Assembly: GCF_001021505.1 (NCBI RefSeq) | Contig: NZ_LDPO01000021.1 | Span: 1-64,000 of the forward strand | DNA length: 64,000 nucleotides | Reading direction: 5' to 3' | Origin: Mycolicibacter heraklionensis | GTDB taxonomy: Bacteria; Actinomycetota; Actinomycetes; Mycobacteriales; Mycobacteriaceae | Part shown: one piece after another, positions 36,595 to 44,280 of the stretch | Numbering within the stretch: position 1 is the stretch's first letter | Layout: every line of letters starts with the position of its first letter | Program-made: the position numbers and the translations under genes | The notes under the pieces: generated by a model | The model's input: the letters and a program-made list of their open reading frames with translations, nothing else | Told to the model about the DNA's origin: nothing | Database searches by the model: none

Positions 36595-38243
36595 ATGCCA
36601 TTGTCGGAGACTGCGCTGCTCAGTGTTGCCGGTGATCGTGTCTACGGCCGAGGCGAGGATTACGTTCGCTACGTCCGCGGCATCCGGGTCACCGCCGAGA
36701 AGGCCTCTGCCTCGGTCCAAGCCAAGGGGTCTACACCGTGGAGCTCGATTGGTCCGGTCCGCAACCTGACGGTTTCTGTACGTGCCCGCACGCCGCCGAC
36801 GGGAACTTCTGCAAGCACCTGGTGGCGGTCGGACTCGCTGTGATCGACAGTGGCACGCTCGACGACGCCACGCCGGCGGCATCGGCTCTGGAAGCGACCG
36901 TGCAAGCGATGCAGATCGACGAGCTTCGCGAACTCGTCATGAGCCTTGCCCACCGCGACGGCGAAGTCCGCCGCATGCTGGAGGTTCGCGCCACGGCATC
37001 CTCCGGTGACGATACGACCGCGAAAGCCGAGTTCGAGGCTTTTGTACGCACCGCGCTGGAATTCCGCGGATTCGTCGACTATCGCGAGTCCTACACCGTC
37101 GCACAAGACGCCAGTCGAGTACTCGACGAGCTCGAGAACCATCTGAATGACGGGGCTGCCGAAGTCGTGCGGCCGGCCCTGCTGTGCGCGTTGACGCTGC
37201 TGCGCACGATCACCGAGCAGGCGGACGATTCGTCGGGCGCGATCGGCGCTGAATGCGAGCGGGCCGCTGAGCTCTACGCGCAGGCAAGTCGACTGGGTGA
37301 ACCGGACCCGGCTGAACTCGCACAGTGGCTGGCGGCGTTCCGTGCGACATCGCCGGGATGGCCGACGTTGGTGCTCGGCGATTTCGTGGAGGTATTCGAC
37401 GACGATGCCCTCGGGATCTATCGCGCGGCGGTCGCGGACCTGGACCGCCAGCATGCAGGTCGCGACCATTGGAGCCGGTTTGAGATCGACGCCATGTTGC
37501 TGGAACTGGCCGATCACGACGGCGATGTCGATCGGGCCATCGACCTGCTGAACGAACGCGAACACCCGCAATACGGGGCGATCATCACCCGCTTGCGGGA
37601 AGCCGGCCGCGACGACGAAGTCGCGGATTGGATCGATCGAGCGGTTGCCGAAGGGCGGGTCAGCGGTCAAACCGGAGGTAATGACTATTGGCTCAGCCCG
37701 ACCGCCGTCGCCGAGACGTACGGGGGCCTCGGCCGCATCGACGACGCGATCGCCGTTCTGCGTACGGATTTCGTCGGACGGCCTACGGTTCACGCCTATC
37801 GGTCGTTGCTGGCCTTTGCTGCCACGATCGATCGCGCCGATGCCGAACGCACCTGGGCGTTCGACCATGCGCGAGAACTCGCTGATGGATCCGGCTCAGG
37901 GTCGGTCCTGGTTCAGCTCGCCCTGAGTGACGGAGACGTGGACGCCGCGTGGAAGGCCGCCGACCGCTACGGTCCCGGTTGGGCACGGCAGGAACTCGCT
38001 ACCCAAGGCGCGGAGGCTCGGCCGGTGGCCGCTGCAGATCTGTACCGACCGCAGCTCGAGAACGACTTGCAGCGTCCCAACACCAGGCTGTATCCGGGCA
38101 TTGCCGCGACGCTGGCAACGATGGCCAAACTGTATGAAAGAGGCGGTCGCAGTGCAGATTTCGCGTCGTACATCGCCAAGATCCGGCAAGACTACGGCAG
38201 GCGACCTTCGTTGATGAAGGCGCTCCAAGCAAAGGGACTCTGA
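36595..38243 (+). pseudogene. SWIM zinc-finger protein, frameshifted
   Basis: The first frame reads MPLSETALLSVAGDRVYGRG and GEDYVRYVRGIRV, typical for the start of SWIM proteins, then loses sense at about 36716-36726. The next frame gives GVYTVELDW and the SWIM finger CTCPHAADGNFCKHLVAV (C-x-C, C-x-H), followed by about 470 residues of helical, repeat-like sequence to 38243. One missing base in CAAGCCAAGGGG restores VQGQGVYTVEL. The gene diverges from the pRiA4b ORF-3 gene by about 40 nt. SWIM domains bind DNA or proteins; no role is known for this pair. Confidence 0.8.
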
Positions 38244-38299
38244 GCTGTGATCGCCTGTAGGGCATGGCACAGGCGCCGCGGCAGGGGCCCCGGCGAATG

Positions 38300-38608
38300 C
38301 TAAAGGCTCAGTACGACGCGAGACCCGTCTGGGCGCTTCACCGCGACCTCCAGCTCGCCGCCGGTGGCCTCGACGTACTTGCGGAGGGTATCGACCCGGC
38401 TGGTGCCCAGATTGCCGTGCTCCATCTGGGAAACGCGATTCTGTCCGACGCCGATGGCTGCCGCGAGGGAGGTTTGGGTATAACCAGCGTCTTCGCGCAG
38501 CTCACGAAGTCGATACTGAGCAACCTCGCGATCCATCTCGTCCTTGATTGCGTCGATGCGGGCGCGGTTGCCCGGACGGCGACGTCGAAGATCATCGAGC
38601 GTGGTCAT
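38300..38608 (-). CDS. higA: HigA-type antitoxin (XRE helix-turn-helix)
   Basis: 102 residues. A helical N-terminus is followed by the helix-turn-helix LRELREDAGYTQTSLAAAIGVGQNRVSQME and a short C-terminal strand (GGELEVAVKRPDG) as in HigA/HipB-like antitoxins. It neutralises the upstream RelE-like toxin and probably represses the operon. Its ATG overlaps the toxin stop by 4 nt. Toxin-first order is typical of higBA. Confidence 0.85.
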   Translation of the reverse strand: MTTLDDLRRRRPGNRARIDAIKDEMDREVAQYRLRELREDAGYTQTSLAAAIGVGQNRVSQMEHGNLGTSRVDTLRKYVEATGGELEVAVKRPDGSRVVLSL

Positions 38609-39012
38609 CGTTTCTTCGCCTTTCTTGTCTTCGGCTTGGCGGCTTTGGCTGCGTCAGCCTGCTTCATCTTCTCTTGGTGCTCGCTGAATAGGCGGTCGGC
38701 GACAGGAATGTTTGTCGCATACCACTTCGTCCAATTCCCTGCCTTGTCCCCGGCGACGAGCATGACCGCCCGAGACTGGAGGTCGAAGGCGAAGAGCACT
38801 CGTATGTGGGCTCCGCCTTTCGTAGCGCGAGGCCGAAGCTCCTTCATGTTCGGGTGCTCCGACCCTTCGAGGGTGTCCACAAACGGCCGGCGCGTGACGG
38901 GTCCGTGTTCCTCCAATTGCTCCAGAGCCGCAATCACGCTGTCGTATTCCTCGTCGTCGAGGGTGTCGATCCATGCTTCGATGAGGGTCAGATCAACCTC
39001 CCATTTCCGCAC
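38605..39012 (-). CDS. higB: HigB/RelE-family toxin (Gp49-like)
   Basis: 135 residues of the RelE/HigB phage Gp49-like family (PF05973), predicted ribosome-dependent mRNase. Seen: WIDTLDDEEYDSVIAALEQL, TLEGSEHPNMKELRP, HIRVLFAFDLQSRAVMLVAGDK, NWTKWYATNIPVADRLF. The basic tail (AAKAAKPKTRKAKKR) is longer than usual and may aid RNA binding. The start is GTG 39012. A palindromic operator candidate lies just upstream. Element 2 keeps this system intact while its other large genes are frameshifted. Confidence 0.85.
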   Translation of the reverse strand: MRKWEVDLTLIEAWIDTLDDEEYDSVIAALEQLEEHGPVTRRPFVDTLEGSEHPNMKELRPRATKGGAHIRVLFAFDLQSRAVMLVAGDKAGNWTKWYATNIPVADRLFSEHQEKMKQADAAKAAKPKTRKAKKR

Positions 39013-39022
39013 ACCGAGAGTC

Positions 39023-39040
39023 TATCAGCTTTAACTGATA
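39023..39040 (-). promoter_or_regulatory. Palindromic operator upstream of higBA
   Basis: TATCAG-N6-CTGATA is a perfect 6-bp inverted repeat, 10 nt upstream of the higB start codon, in an AT-rich patch unlike the surrounding DNA. This is where a HigA dimer is expected to bind for autorepression. Confidence 0.55.
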
Positions 39041-39085
39041 TCATCTAGAGATGATTCCCGCAGGCTGTGGACGTATGGCCATGCT

Positions 39086-39153
39086 GGGACCACCCAGGGA
39101 CCACACGTCATGCGCGATGCCGAACGACCTGTACGTCCGTGAACGTCATGCAC
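39086..39153 (+). repeat. Right-end conserved region of element 2 with arm-site pair
   Basis: GGGACCA (39086) and GGGACCA (39097) are 11 bp apart, and 39097-39153 matches 34304-34360 nearly base for base. It lies 124 bp before the third att core, the same distance as at the right end of element 1. The two elements therefore share their right-end DNA although their genes differ. Confidence 0.75.
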
Positions 39154-39209
39154 CGCGCGGTGAGGGCGAGAATTGTCGGCGGACTGGGAAAAGGCGCTAC
39201 CGCTACGTC

Positions 39210-39253
39210 CTGATGGTCAAGTGGTCGCACGTTCAAATCCTGTCAGCCCGACA
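39210..39253 (+). repeat. attR core of element 2 (degenerate copy)
   Basis: Third copy of the 44-nt core, with three substitutions (CTGATGG for CTGGGGG, and GCACG for GCAGG). It marks the right border of the whole island. Its divergence suggests that it is older than the 34417 copy. Confidence 0.9.
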
Positions 39254-39337
39254 GTCAGCCTGACAGAGGTCAAAGGGTAGGCCGCCGGCGACCGCGTCGG
39301 CGGGCGACGGTCGTCCGTTGGGGTTACTTTGACGTCC

Positions 39338-39799
39338 ATGACGAACGAAGAACGACTCCGGCAGATAGCCAGGGACGTATTCCCGGATTGGTCGCGGCCG
39401 CCCAGGATTGTGGTGGAGCAGATCGGCGAGCTGGTTAGGCGGTGGCCGGCTGAAGGCTTCGCCCGCGAGAAGCTGCCAGACCACGGGTGCCGTCTGGTGT
39501 GGATCGACCGGCACGTGATCGGACAGTTGGACTACATCGCCGACGCTGCGGAGGAGCAGAATCTGGCTGCGGTGATCCGGCCGCTCAGCCAGGTCGCTGG
39601 GGTCGACGTCAATGCCTATGGTTCGGCGGACGGTTTCGGGGAGCGGACGTACCGGCGTGCAATGCGGGTGCGTTTCGCATCGGGGGATCCGATCGAGGTC
39701 GACACAACCCAACACACCAACGACAGCCTTCGTGGCCATGCCGACCGGTTCATCGATCGGGTACTGGACGCACTGGCGGGCGCACCCGCCGGGGAATAG
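39338..39799 (+). CDS. Conserved hypothetical protein next to the island
   Basis: 153 residues from ATG 39338 (TTG 39329 is a possible earlier start). Mixed alpha/beta, no signal peptide, no cysteines except one, no motif I can assign. The C-terminal part (IEVDTTQHTNDSLRGHADRFIDRVLDAL) is helical. It begins about 85 nt after the attR core. Whether it is chromosomal or a leftover of an older insertion cannot be told from this sequence. Confidence 0.6.
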   Translation: MTNEERLRQIARDVFPDWSRPPRIVVEQIGELVRRWPAEGFAREKLPDHGCRLVWIDRHVIGQLDYIADAAEEQNLAAVIRPLSQVAGVDVNAYGSADGFGERTYRRAMRVRFASGDPIEVDTTQHTNDSLRGHADRFIDRVLDALAGAPAGE

Positions 39800-39886
39800 G
39801 TGCCGGCTCAGTAGAGGACCGCGCCCGAGTTGCTTCCCGGTAGTGGCTGGGACGCGGGCAGGATGCAGCTCAGCTAGGTTTCGAGC

Positions 39887-40429
39887 ATGGACGCAGCACA
39901 GGTGCTGGGGCGGCTGTCGGATCGTCGCTCTCGCCTGGCGTTCCTCGATGCACCGGCAGCGCCCGGAGTTTATGCGTTTTTCCTCCGTAAGGGTGCTGTG
40001 CCGGGACTGCACTGCGGATCCGGGGACTGTCTTTACATCGGGCTGTCGCAGAACCTTGCTCAGCGGGAGTTCGACACGCATTTCCGTGTGGGCGGCAGCG
40101 GCTTCTCCACACTGCGTCGATCGCTGGGCGCGCTGCTGATCGACGAACTCGATCTGCAACCCCAACCGAGAAGCGCCGGCACCAGCGACACCAACTATCG
40201 CAACTATCGCTTCGACAAGAGCGGCGAGGAAGCACTCAGCGCCTGGATGCACGATCACCTTGATGTGGCCGTGTTCGAAGAGGCTGATCCCAAATCGCTT
40301 GAGCGCGAACTCGCCGTATTAGCCGGGCCGCCATTGAATCTCACGCACTGGCCGAACCCGGACGCGCCGACGATCAGGGCGGCGCGCAAGCGCTGCGCTG
40401 ATGCGGCACGGGCCAGTCGGCGACAGTGA
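39887..40429 (+). CDS. GIY-YIG nuclease-family protein
   Basis: 180 residues. The GIY-YIG pattern is seen as PGVYAFFL and, 25 residues on, CLYIGLSQNLAQREFDTHF; a candidate catalytic Glu sits in SLERELAVL near the end, and PPLNLTHWP is the usual tail of such domains. The Arg in AQRE is also at the expected place. It is a single-domain member; some such proteins are homing or restriction-type nucleases, others act in repair. Target unknown. Confidence 0.75.
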   Translation: MDAAQVLGRLSDRRSRLAFLDAPAAPGVYAFFLRKGAVPGLHCGSGDCLYIGLSQNLAQREFDTHFRVGGSGFSTLRRSLGALLIDELDLQPQPRSAGTSDTNYRNYRFDKSGEEALSAWMHDHLDVAVFEEADPKSLERELAVLAGPPLNLTHWPNPDAPTIRAARKRCADAARASRRQ

Positions 40430-40442
40430 CGCGCGAGAGCGG

Positions 40443-41039
40443 CTACTTCGACATTTCCTCGGCCAACTCGTCAGCCGACGCCGGCCGCAGATCCCACGCC
40501 TCCAGGCCTACACAGATGCTGCGTTCCCCGCTGCGCCGCTGATCCGAGTGGGTGTGCCCATGGATGAGCCATCCGCCCAGGTCAGGCAACTGATACTGGT
40601 CAAACTGCTTGCGCGAGTAGCGGTCCGGCACGCCGTGGTATGGGAAATGCGAAAGCAGCACGCTGGTCCCGCCGATCTTGGTCCGCGCCATCTGTTGCAC
40701 GCTCGCGAACACCAGCGCGTAGTCGGCAAAACGCTTCTGTCCGCCGCGGTACATCGGGTGGATCGGATCGTGGTTCCCCGTCACAAGGTGGAGCGGTACT
40801 CGCAGCGTCGCCAGTTGCTCAAGGGCGAGGTGCATGCTCCCAACGCCGCCGGCGCAGATATCACCCAGCACCCACAGTGTGTCGGTGTCGGGGTCGAGCC
40901 GGTACAGCGAAGCCATCACCGCCGAGTCATGCGCTGCGACCGTGTCAAACCCGCGCATGGCCGCCAGTTTGGGGTGCGCAAGGTGCAGATCGGCAACGAA
41001 GAAGTCCACGGCGCTGATGATGTCACCGACTACTGACAC
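40443..41039 (-). CDS. Calcineurin-like metallophosphoesterase
   Basis: 198 residues from GTG 41039. Metal-binding motifs in order: FVADLHLAH (D-x-H), LWVLGDICAGG (GD), VTGNHDP (GNHD), LLSHFPYHG and WLIHGHTHSD (GHxH). This small form resembles phosphoesterases that act on nucleotides or on RNA-type phosphodiesters; the substrate cannot be fixed. The start is uncertain since no strong ribosome binding site is seen. It converges with the GIY-YIG gene (13-nt gap). Confidence 0.82.
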   Translation of the reverse strand: MSVVGDIISAVDFFVADLHLAHPKLAAMRGFDTVAAHDSAVMASLYRLDPDTDTLWVLGDICAGGVGSMHLALEQLATLRVPLHLVTGNHDPIHPMYRGGQKRFADYALVFASVQQMARTKIGGTSVLLSHFPYHGVPDRYSRKQFDQYQLPDLGGWLIHGHTHSDQRRSGERSICVGLEAWDLRPASADELAEEMSK

Positions 41040-41145
41040 CCATCGGGAAGGATTGCGCCGCGGGTATCTCCAGCTTCGGACTCGGTGTGCCATGCTGGCC
41101 CCAGCCTCAGGTCGCGGCATCAGCGGAATCAAAGGGAGAGGCGCC

Positions 41146-41811
41146 TTGCAGTTCACTCGTTGGCGGCTCACTCTTACCCTCGCGCTGCTCCTGGGCGTGG
41201 GGCTACCCGCTGCTCCACCCGCGGCTGCAATGGTGATCTTGGGCGGTGGAGCCGCCATCGTCGTTGACGGCAACAGCTACTGCACGCTGACCACGATCGG
41301 ACGAGACCGGGCCGGTGACGTGGTGGGCTTCACCGGAGCGCAGTGCGGAGGACCAGGGGCAGCCGTCACGGTCGCGGGAACAGACGCCACCGTCGGCACC
41401 GTCGTCGCCGTCAACGGCGACCTTCGCTACGCGGTGATCAAGTTCGACGTGCCCGACCTGATCCCGGTGTCTGACTACGCCGGTATTGCGATCAACGGTT
41501 TAGGCCCAGAACCGCAGTTCGATTCGCTCGTATGCAAGTGGGGACCTGCCGACCCTGGTCTCTGTGGTCGCATCACTACCCCCTTCGGGCCACGGGTGAA
41601 CCTGTTGGCGCAATTTGACCACGGTGACGTGGGCGCTCCGGTAACCATGGACGGCCTGCTGGTCGGCATGGTCTACGCGGGCGGAGTGACACTGGGCAGC
41701 AGGTATTCGCTTCCGAGGGCGCTCACGTACTTGACGAAATTCAGTGCGATTCTCGACGATGTCAACGCCGGCGACGGGCCGGGCAGCGGATTCATCCCCA
41801 TCGGCAGCTGA
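41146..41811 (+). CDS. Secreted serine-protease-like protein without catalytic residues
   Basis: 221 residues from TTG 41146, with AAGGGAG 7 nt upstream. Signal peptide: basic QFTRWRLT, hydrophobic core, cleavage near AAA. The mature part has the chymotrypsin fold of mycobacterial S1 proteins such as Rv1815 (recalled). The segment that should read TAAHC is TGAQC (His to Gln), and the GDSGGP motif reads GDVGAP (Ser to Val), so the protein should not be a protease. Four cysteines remain in plausible disulfide positions. It may bind a ligand or substrate outside the cell. Confidence 0.8.
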   Translation: MQFTRWRLTLTLALLLGVGLPAAPPAAAMVILGGGAAIVVDGNSYCTLTTIGRDRAGDVVGFTGAQCGGPGAAVTVAGTDATVGTVVAVNGDLRYAVIKFDVPDLIPVSDYAGIAINGLGPEPQFDSLVCKWGPADPGLCGRITTPFGPRVNLLAQFDHGDVGAPVTMDGLLVGMVYAGGVTLGSRYSLPRALTYLTKFSAILDDVNAGDGPGSGFIPIGS

Positions 41812-41836
41812 CGCAGCGGTACGGCGGCCGGACACG

Positions 41837-42721
41837 TCAGCACCGGTAGATCCGTTCGGCATTGCCGGCGAACAGCTTGTCCCGTGCCTCGGCCGGCAGC
41901 CCGGCGGTGACGGTCGAGTACGTCTGCCAGAGCTGCTGCAGTGTCCCGCGCAGGCCGTCTACGGGGAAATTGCTGGCAAAGCAACACCGGTCCACGCCGA
42001 AAGTAGCGATTGCGTACTCCAGCCATGGTGTGAACGCCCCGGCGTTCATCGTCCCGAGCGGCATGGCCAGTCCGGAGAGCTTGCACATGACATTGGGACC
42101 GACATCGGCCATCGCCCGCAGCCCCTGCTGCCACCGCCGGTACTCCGCTTCGGAATCGTCACACGGCCAGCCGGTGTGCTCGACGACCACGAGCAGATCG
42201 CCATGGTTGCGTAATCCCCGTGCCGCGGCCGTCAACTGATCCGGACGGGCCATGAACTCGAAGATCAGGCCCCGCTCGGCCAGCGCATCGAGCACCTCAT
42301 CGGCCGGCAGCGAGTCCCGGTCCGCGCCCATTCGGCGGACGCCGCGAAAGCGTGACGCCGCAAGTTGGGTGTCCAACGCCTCGATGGACTCGGACACCGA
42401 TTCGGTTGACGGCAGGCCGCCGATGATGGCGTCCGGCCCGCCGCCCTCGTCGGCGCGTCGGTCGAGTTCCAGCGTCTCGTCGACCGAGAACCAGTCCGTC
42501 GCCGCGGCCACATTGACGACCTTCTCGACATTCCAGTCGCCGGCCTCGGCGGCATAGTCGGACATGTCGAAACGACGGGCCATGGCGCTGACGTCGCCCA
42601 TGTCGAGGTCTGCCTGCTCGGCCGACGGCGTCAGATAGGGATACCAATCGGTGCGAGCCGGATCCCACAGGTGGACATGCGCGTCGACAATGCGCGCGGG
42701 TCGCGGCGTCTCGGCGGTCAT
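41837..42721 (-). CDS. Amidohydrolase family 2 protein
   Basis: 294 residues, PF04909 type TIM-barrel metal enzyme that hydrolyses or decarboxylates carbonyl substrates such as lactones. Seen: VDAHVHLWDP (H-x-H metal site), VVVEHTGWP (His), MCKLSGLA and the closing FASNFPVDG with the conserved acidic end. The usual Asp of the last motif appears as GSDFP in relatives; here ASNFP has Asn instead of Asp, which may alter chemistry. The ATG overlaps the upstream SDR stop by 4 nt. Part of the BVMO operon: a lactone-opening role fits but is inference. Confidence 0.82.
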   Translation of the reverse strand: MTAETPRPARIVDAHVHLWDPARTDWYPYLTPSAEQADLDMGDVSAMARRFDMSDYAAEAGDWNVEKVVNVAAATDWFSVDETLELDRRADEGGGPDAIIGGLPSTESVSESIEALDTQLAASRFRGVRRMGADRDSLPADEVLDALAERGLIFEFMARPDQLTAAARGLRNHGDLLVVVEHTGWPCDDSEAEYRRWQQGLRAMADVGPNVMCKLSGLAMPLGTMNAGAFTPWLEYAIATFGVDRCCFASNFPVDGLRGTLQQLWQTYSTVTAGLPAEARDKLFAGNAERIYRC

Positions 42722-44280
42722 CGGGGTTGCACCACTTCCTGAAGGGCCGTGTCGAACCACGGCGGGACGTCGGGCCCGCCGAAACTGATGCTGCCGACCG
42801 GCCGGGGGTGGTTGCGCAGGCCGAACCATCCCTCCCCGGTGACCAGTTCGGCGCCGGCCAGATCACCGGTGAGCTGACTGCACAACAGATGAGCGATCAA
42901 ATCCGCAGGGATGGCATCGGATTCGGCGCTGATGGTGAACGGCAGGACCAGCCCGTCGGTGGCCTGGCGGCCGGCCCGCGCCAGCTGGGCGGCTGCCTGG
43001 GCTCGGCTGTGTCCACCGGTGGTGGTGGCGTCGTGCAGGCCCACCAGCCGTATCGGGCGGTTGGTGGCGATCGCGAGGTCGGCTACCGCCCGGCTCCATC
43101 GGGCGTCCCGGTGGATCTGCGCCACGATGTCACCGTGCTCATCCAGGATGCGCTGCCACCTCGGCGCCGCCGCTGTGGACGGCGTGCTCGATGAGGCGAT
43201 GACGACGGCGTCGAGGGCGGGGATGCCGGCCAGCCCCGCAGGCTCGTCGACCGTCGTCACCGAGACACCCCGGCGCCTCAGGGCCCCGGCAACGGCCGAG
43301 GCCACCGCCGGCGAGTCCGCGGCCACGGCACAAGTGTGCGTGGCGGGGCGTGGTAGTTCGGCGGGCGCGGGCTCAGCGAGGATCGACCCGAATCGGGCGT
43401 TGCCGCCGCCACCGGTGATCTGGTGAGTCTCGGCCGGTACCAGCGCAATCGAGGTCGCGGCATCGAGAAGGTGGGGCAGGTCGGCGTCCCGGACCACCTC
43501 GATCAGTCTTGGCTCGTCGATCACCGCGATCTCCGACCCCGCAGCGAACAGCACGCGACCCTGGCAGGTGGCGAAGTCGTCGGCGACCAGATGCGCGGCG
43601 AGCGCGCCGAGGTCCTCCGGGGACGGCATGGCGGCCAGTGACAACCCGCCGGTGACCGATGTCGAGGTCTTTGCCAGTGCAGCGGCCACCATCCGGGTCG
43701 CGGCGATGGGGGAGATGGCATTGACGGTGACACCGTCGGGCGCGTGCCGCCCGAGCTGCCAGGTGAGCGCCGCGACCGCGCGTTTGGCGCAACCGTAGGC
43801 CCCGGTATCCGCGGAGCGCCAGCCGGACCCGGACGTGACACCCAGGATGTGTCCCCGGCCGGCGGCGGCCATCAAAGGCATTGCCGCACAGAGCACATTG
43901 CGGTACCCGTCGAGGTGGACCGCGAGCACATCCTGCCAGTCGCGGGAGCTTCCGGTGGTGTAGCTGGTGGGGCGGCTGATGCCGGCGACGTTGACCACCG
44001 CATCGAGACCGCCGAACTCATCGGCCAGGTCGGTGAACAACTTCTGCAGCGCCGCCGCATCGGTGACCGAGACTCCCGAAGCGCGGGCAGTGCCTCCGGC
44101 CGCAATGATCCGGTCGGCGGTCGTCTGTTCCGGTGCCGGCAGGGTCTGGGATCCGTCCAGCGAGACCAGCGGATCGAGGGTCACCACGAGATCACCGGCC
44201 CGCCCCAGCGCCTGTGCGATCGCGGCGCCGATCCCGCCACCACCGCCGGTGACGGCGACCACCCGTTGCCGGTCGGTCAC
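42718..44280 (-). CDS. SDR oxidoreductase with a second, degenerate Rossmann domain
   Basis: 520 residues. The first half (to about 260) is a complete short-chain dehydrogenase: TGGGGGIG, NVAGISRP, the catalytic Ser in VTSGSGW and Y-x3-K in YGCAKRAV. The second half (from about 300, THTCAVAADSPAVASAVAGAL) follows the strand-helix pattern of another SDR but has no cofactor Gly motif or Y-x3-K. Predicted to oxidise an alcohol or reduce a ketone in the same pathway as the adjacent BVMO. It overlaps its neighbours by 4 nt on both sides, so the three genes are one operon. Confidence 0.82.
   Translation of the reverse strand: MTDRQRVVAVTGGGGGIGAAIAQALGRAGDLVVTLDPLVSLDGSQTLPAPEQTTADRIIAAGGTARASGVSVTDAAALQKLFTDLADEFGGLDAVVNVAGISRPTSYTTGSSRDWQDVLAVHLDGYRNVLCAAMPLMAAAGRGHILGVTSGSGWRSADTGAYGCAKRAVAALTWQLGRHAPDGVTVNAISPIAATRMVAAALAKTSTSVTGGLSLAAMPSPEDLGALAAHLVADDFATCQGRVLFAAGSEIAVIDEPRLIEVVRDADLPHLLDAATSIALVPAETHQITGGGGNARFGSILAEPAPAELPRPATHTCAVAADSPAVASAVAGALRRRGVSVTTVDEPAGLAGIPALDAVVIASSSTPSTAAAPRWQRILDEHGDIVAQIHRDARWSRAVADLAIATNRPIRLVGLHDATTTGGHSRAQAAAQLARAGRQATDGLVLPFTISAESDAIPADLIAHLLCSQLTGDLAGAELVTGEGWFGLRNHPRPVGSISFGGPDVPPWFDTALQEVVQPR

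Noticed and set aside
21300..39300. CRISPR array or Cas genes in the defence island
   Set aside because: No regularly spaced repeats and no Cas motifs; the only repeats are att cores, arm motifs and right-end sequences.
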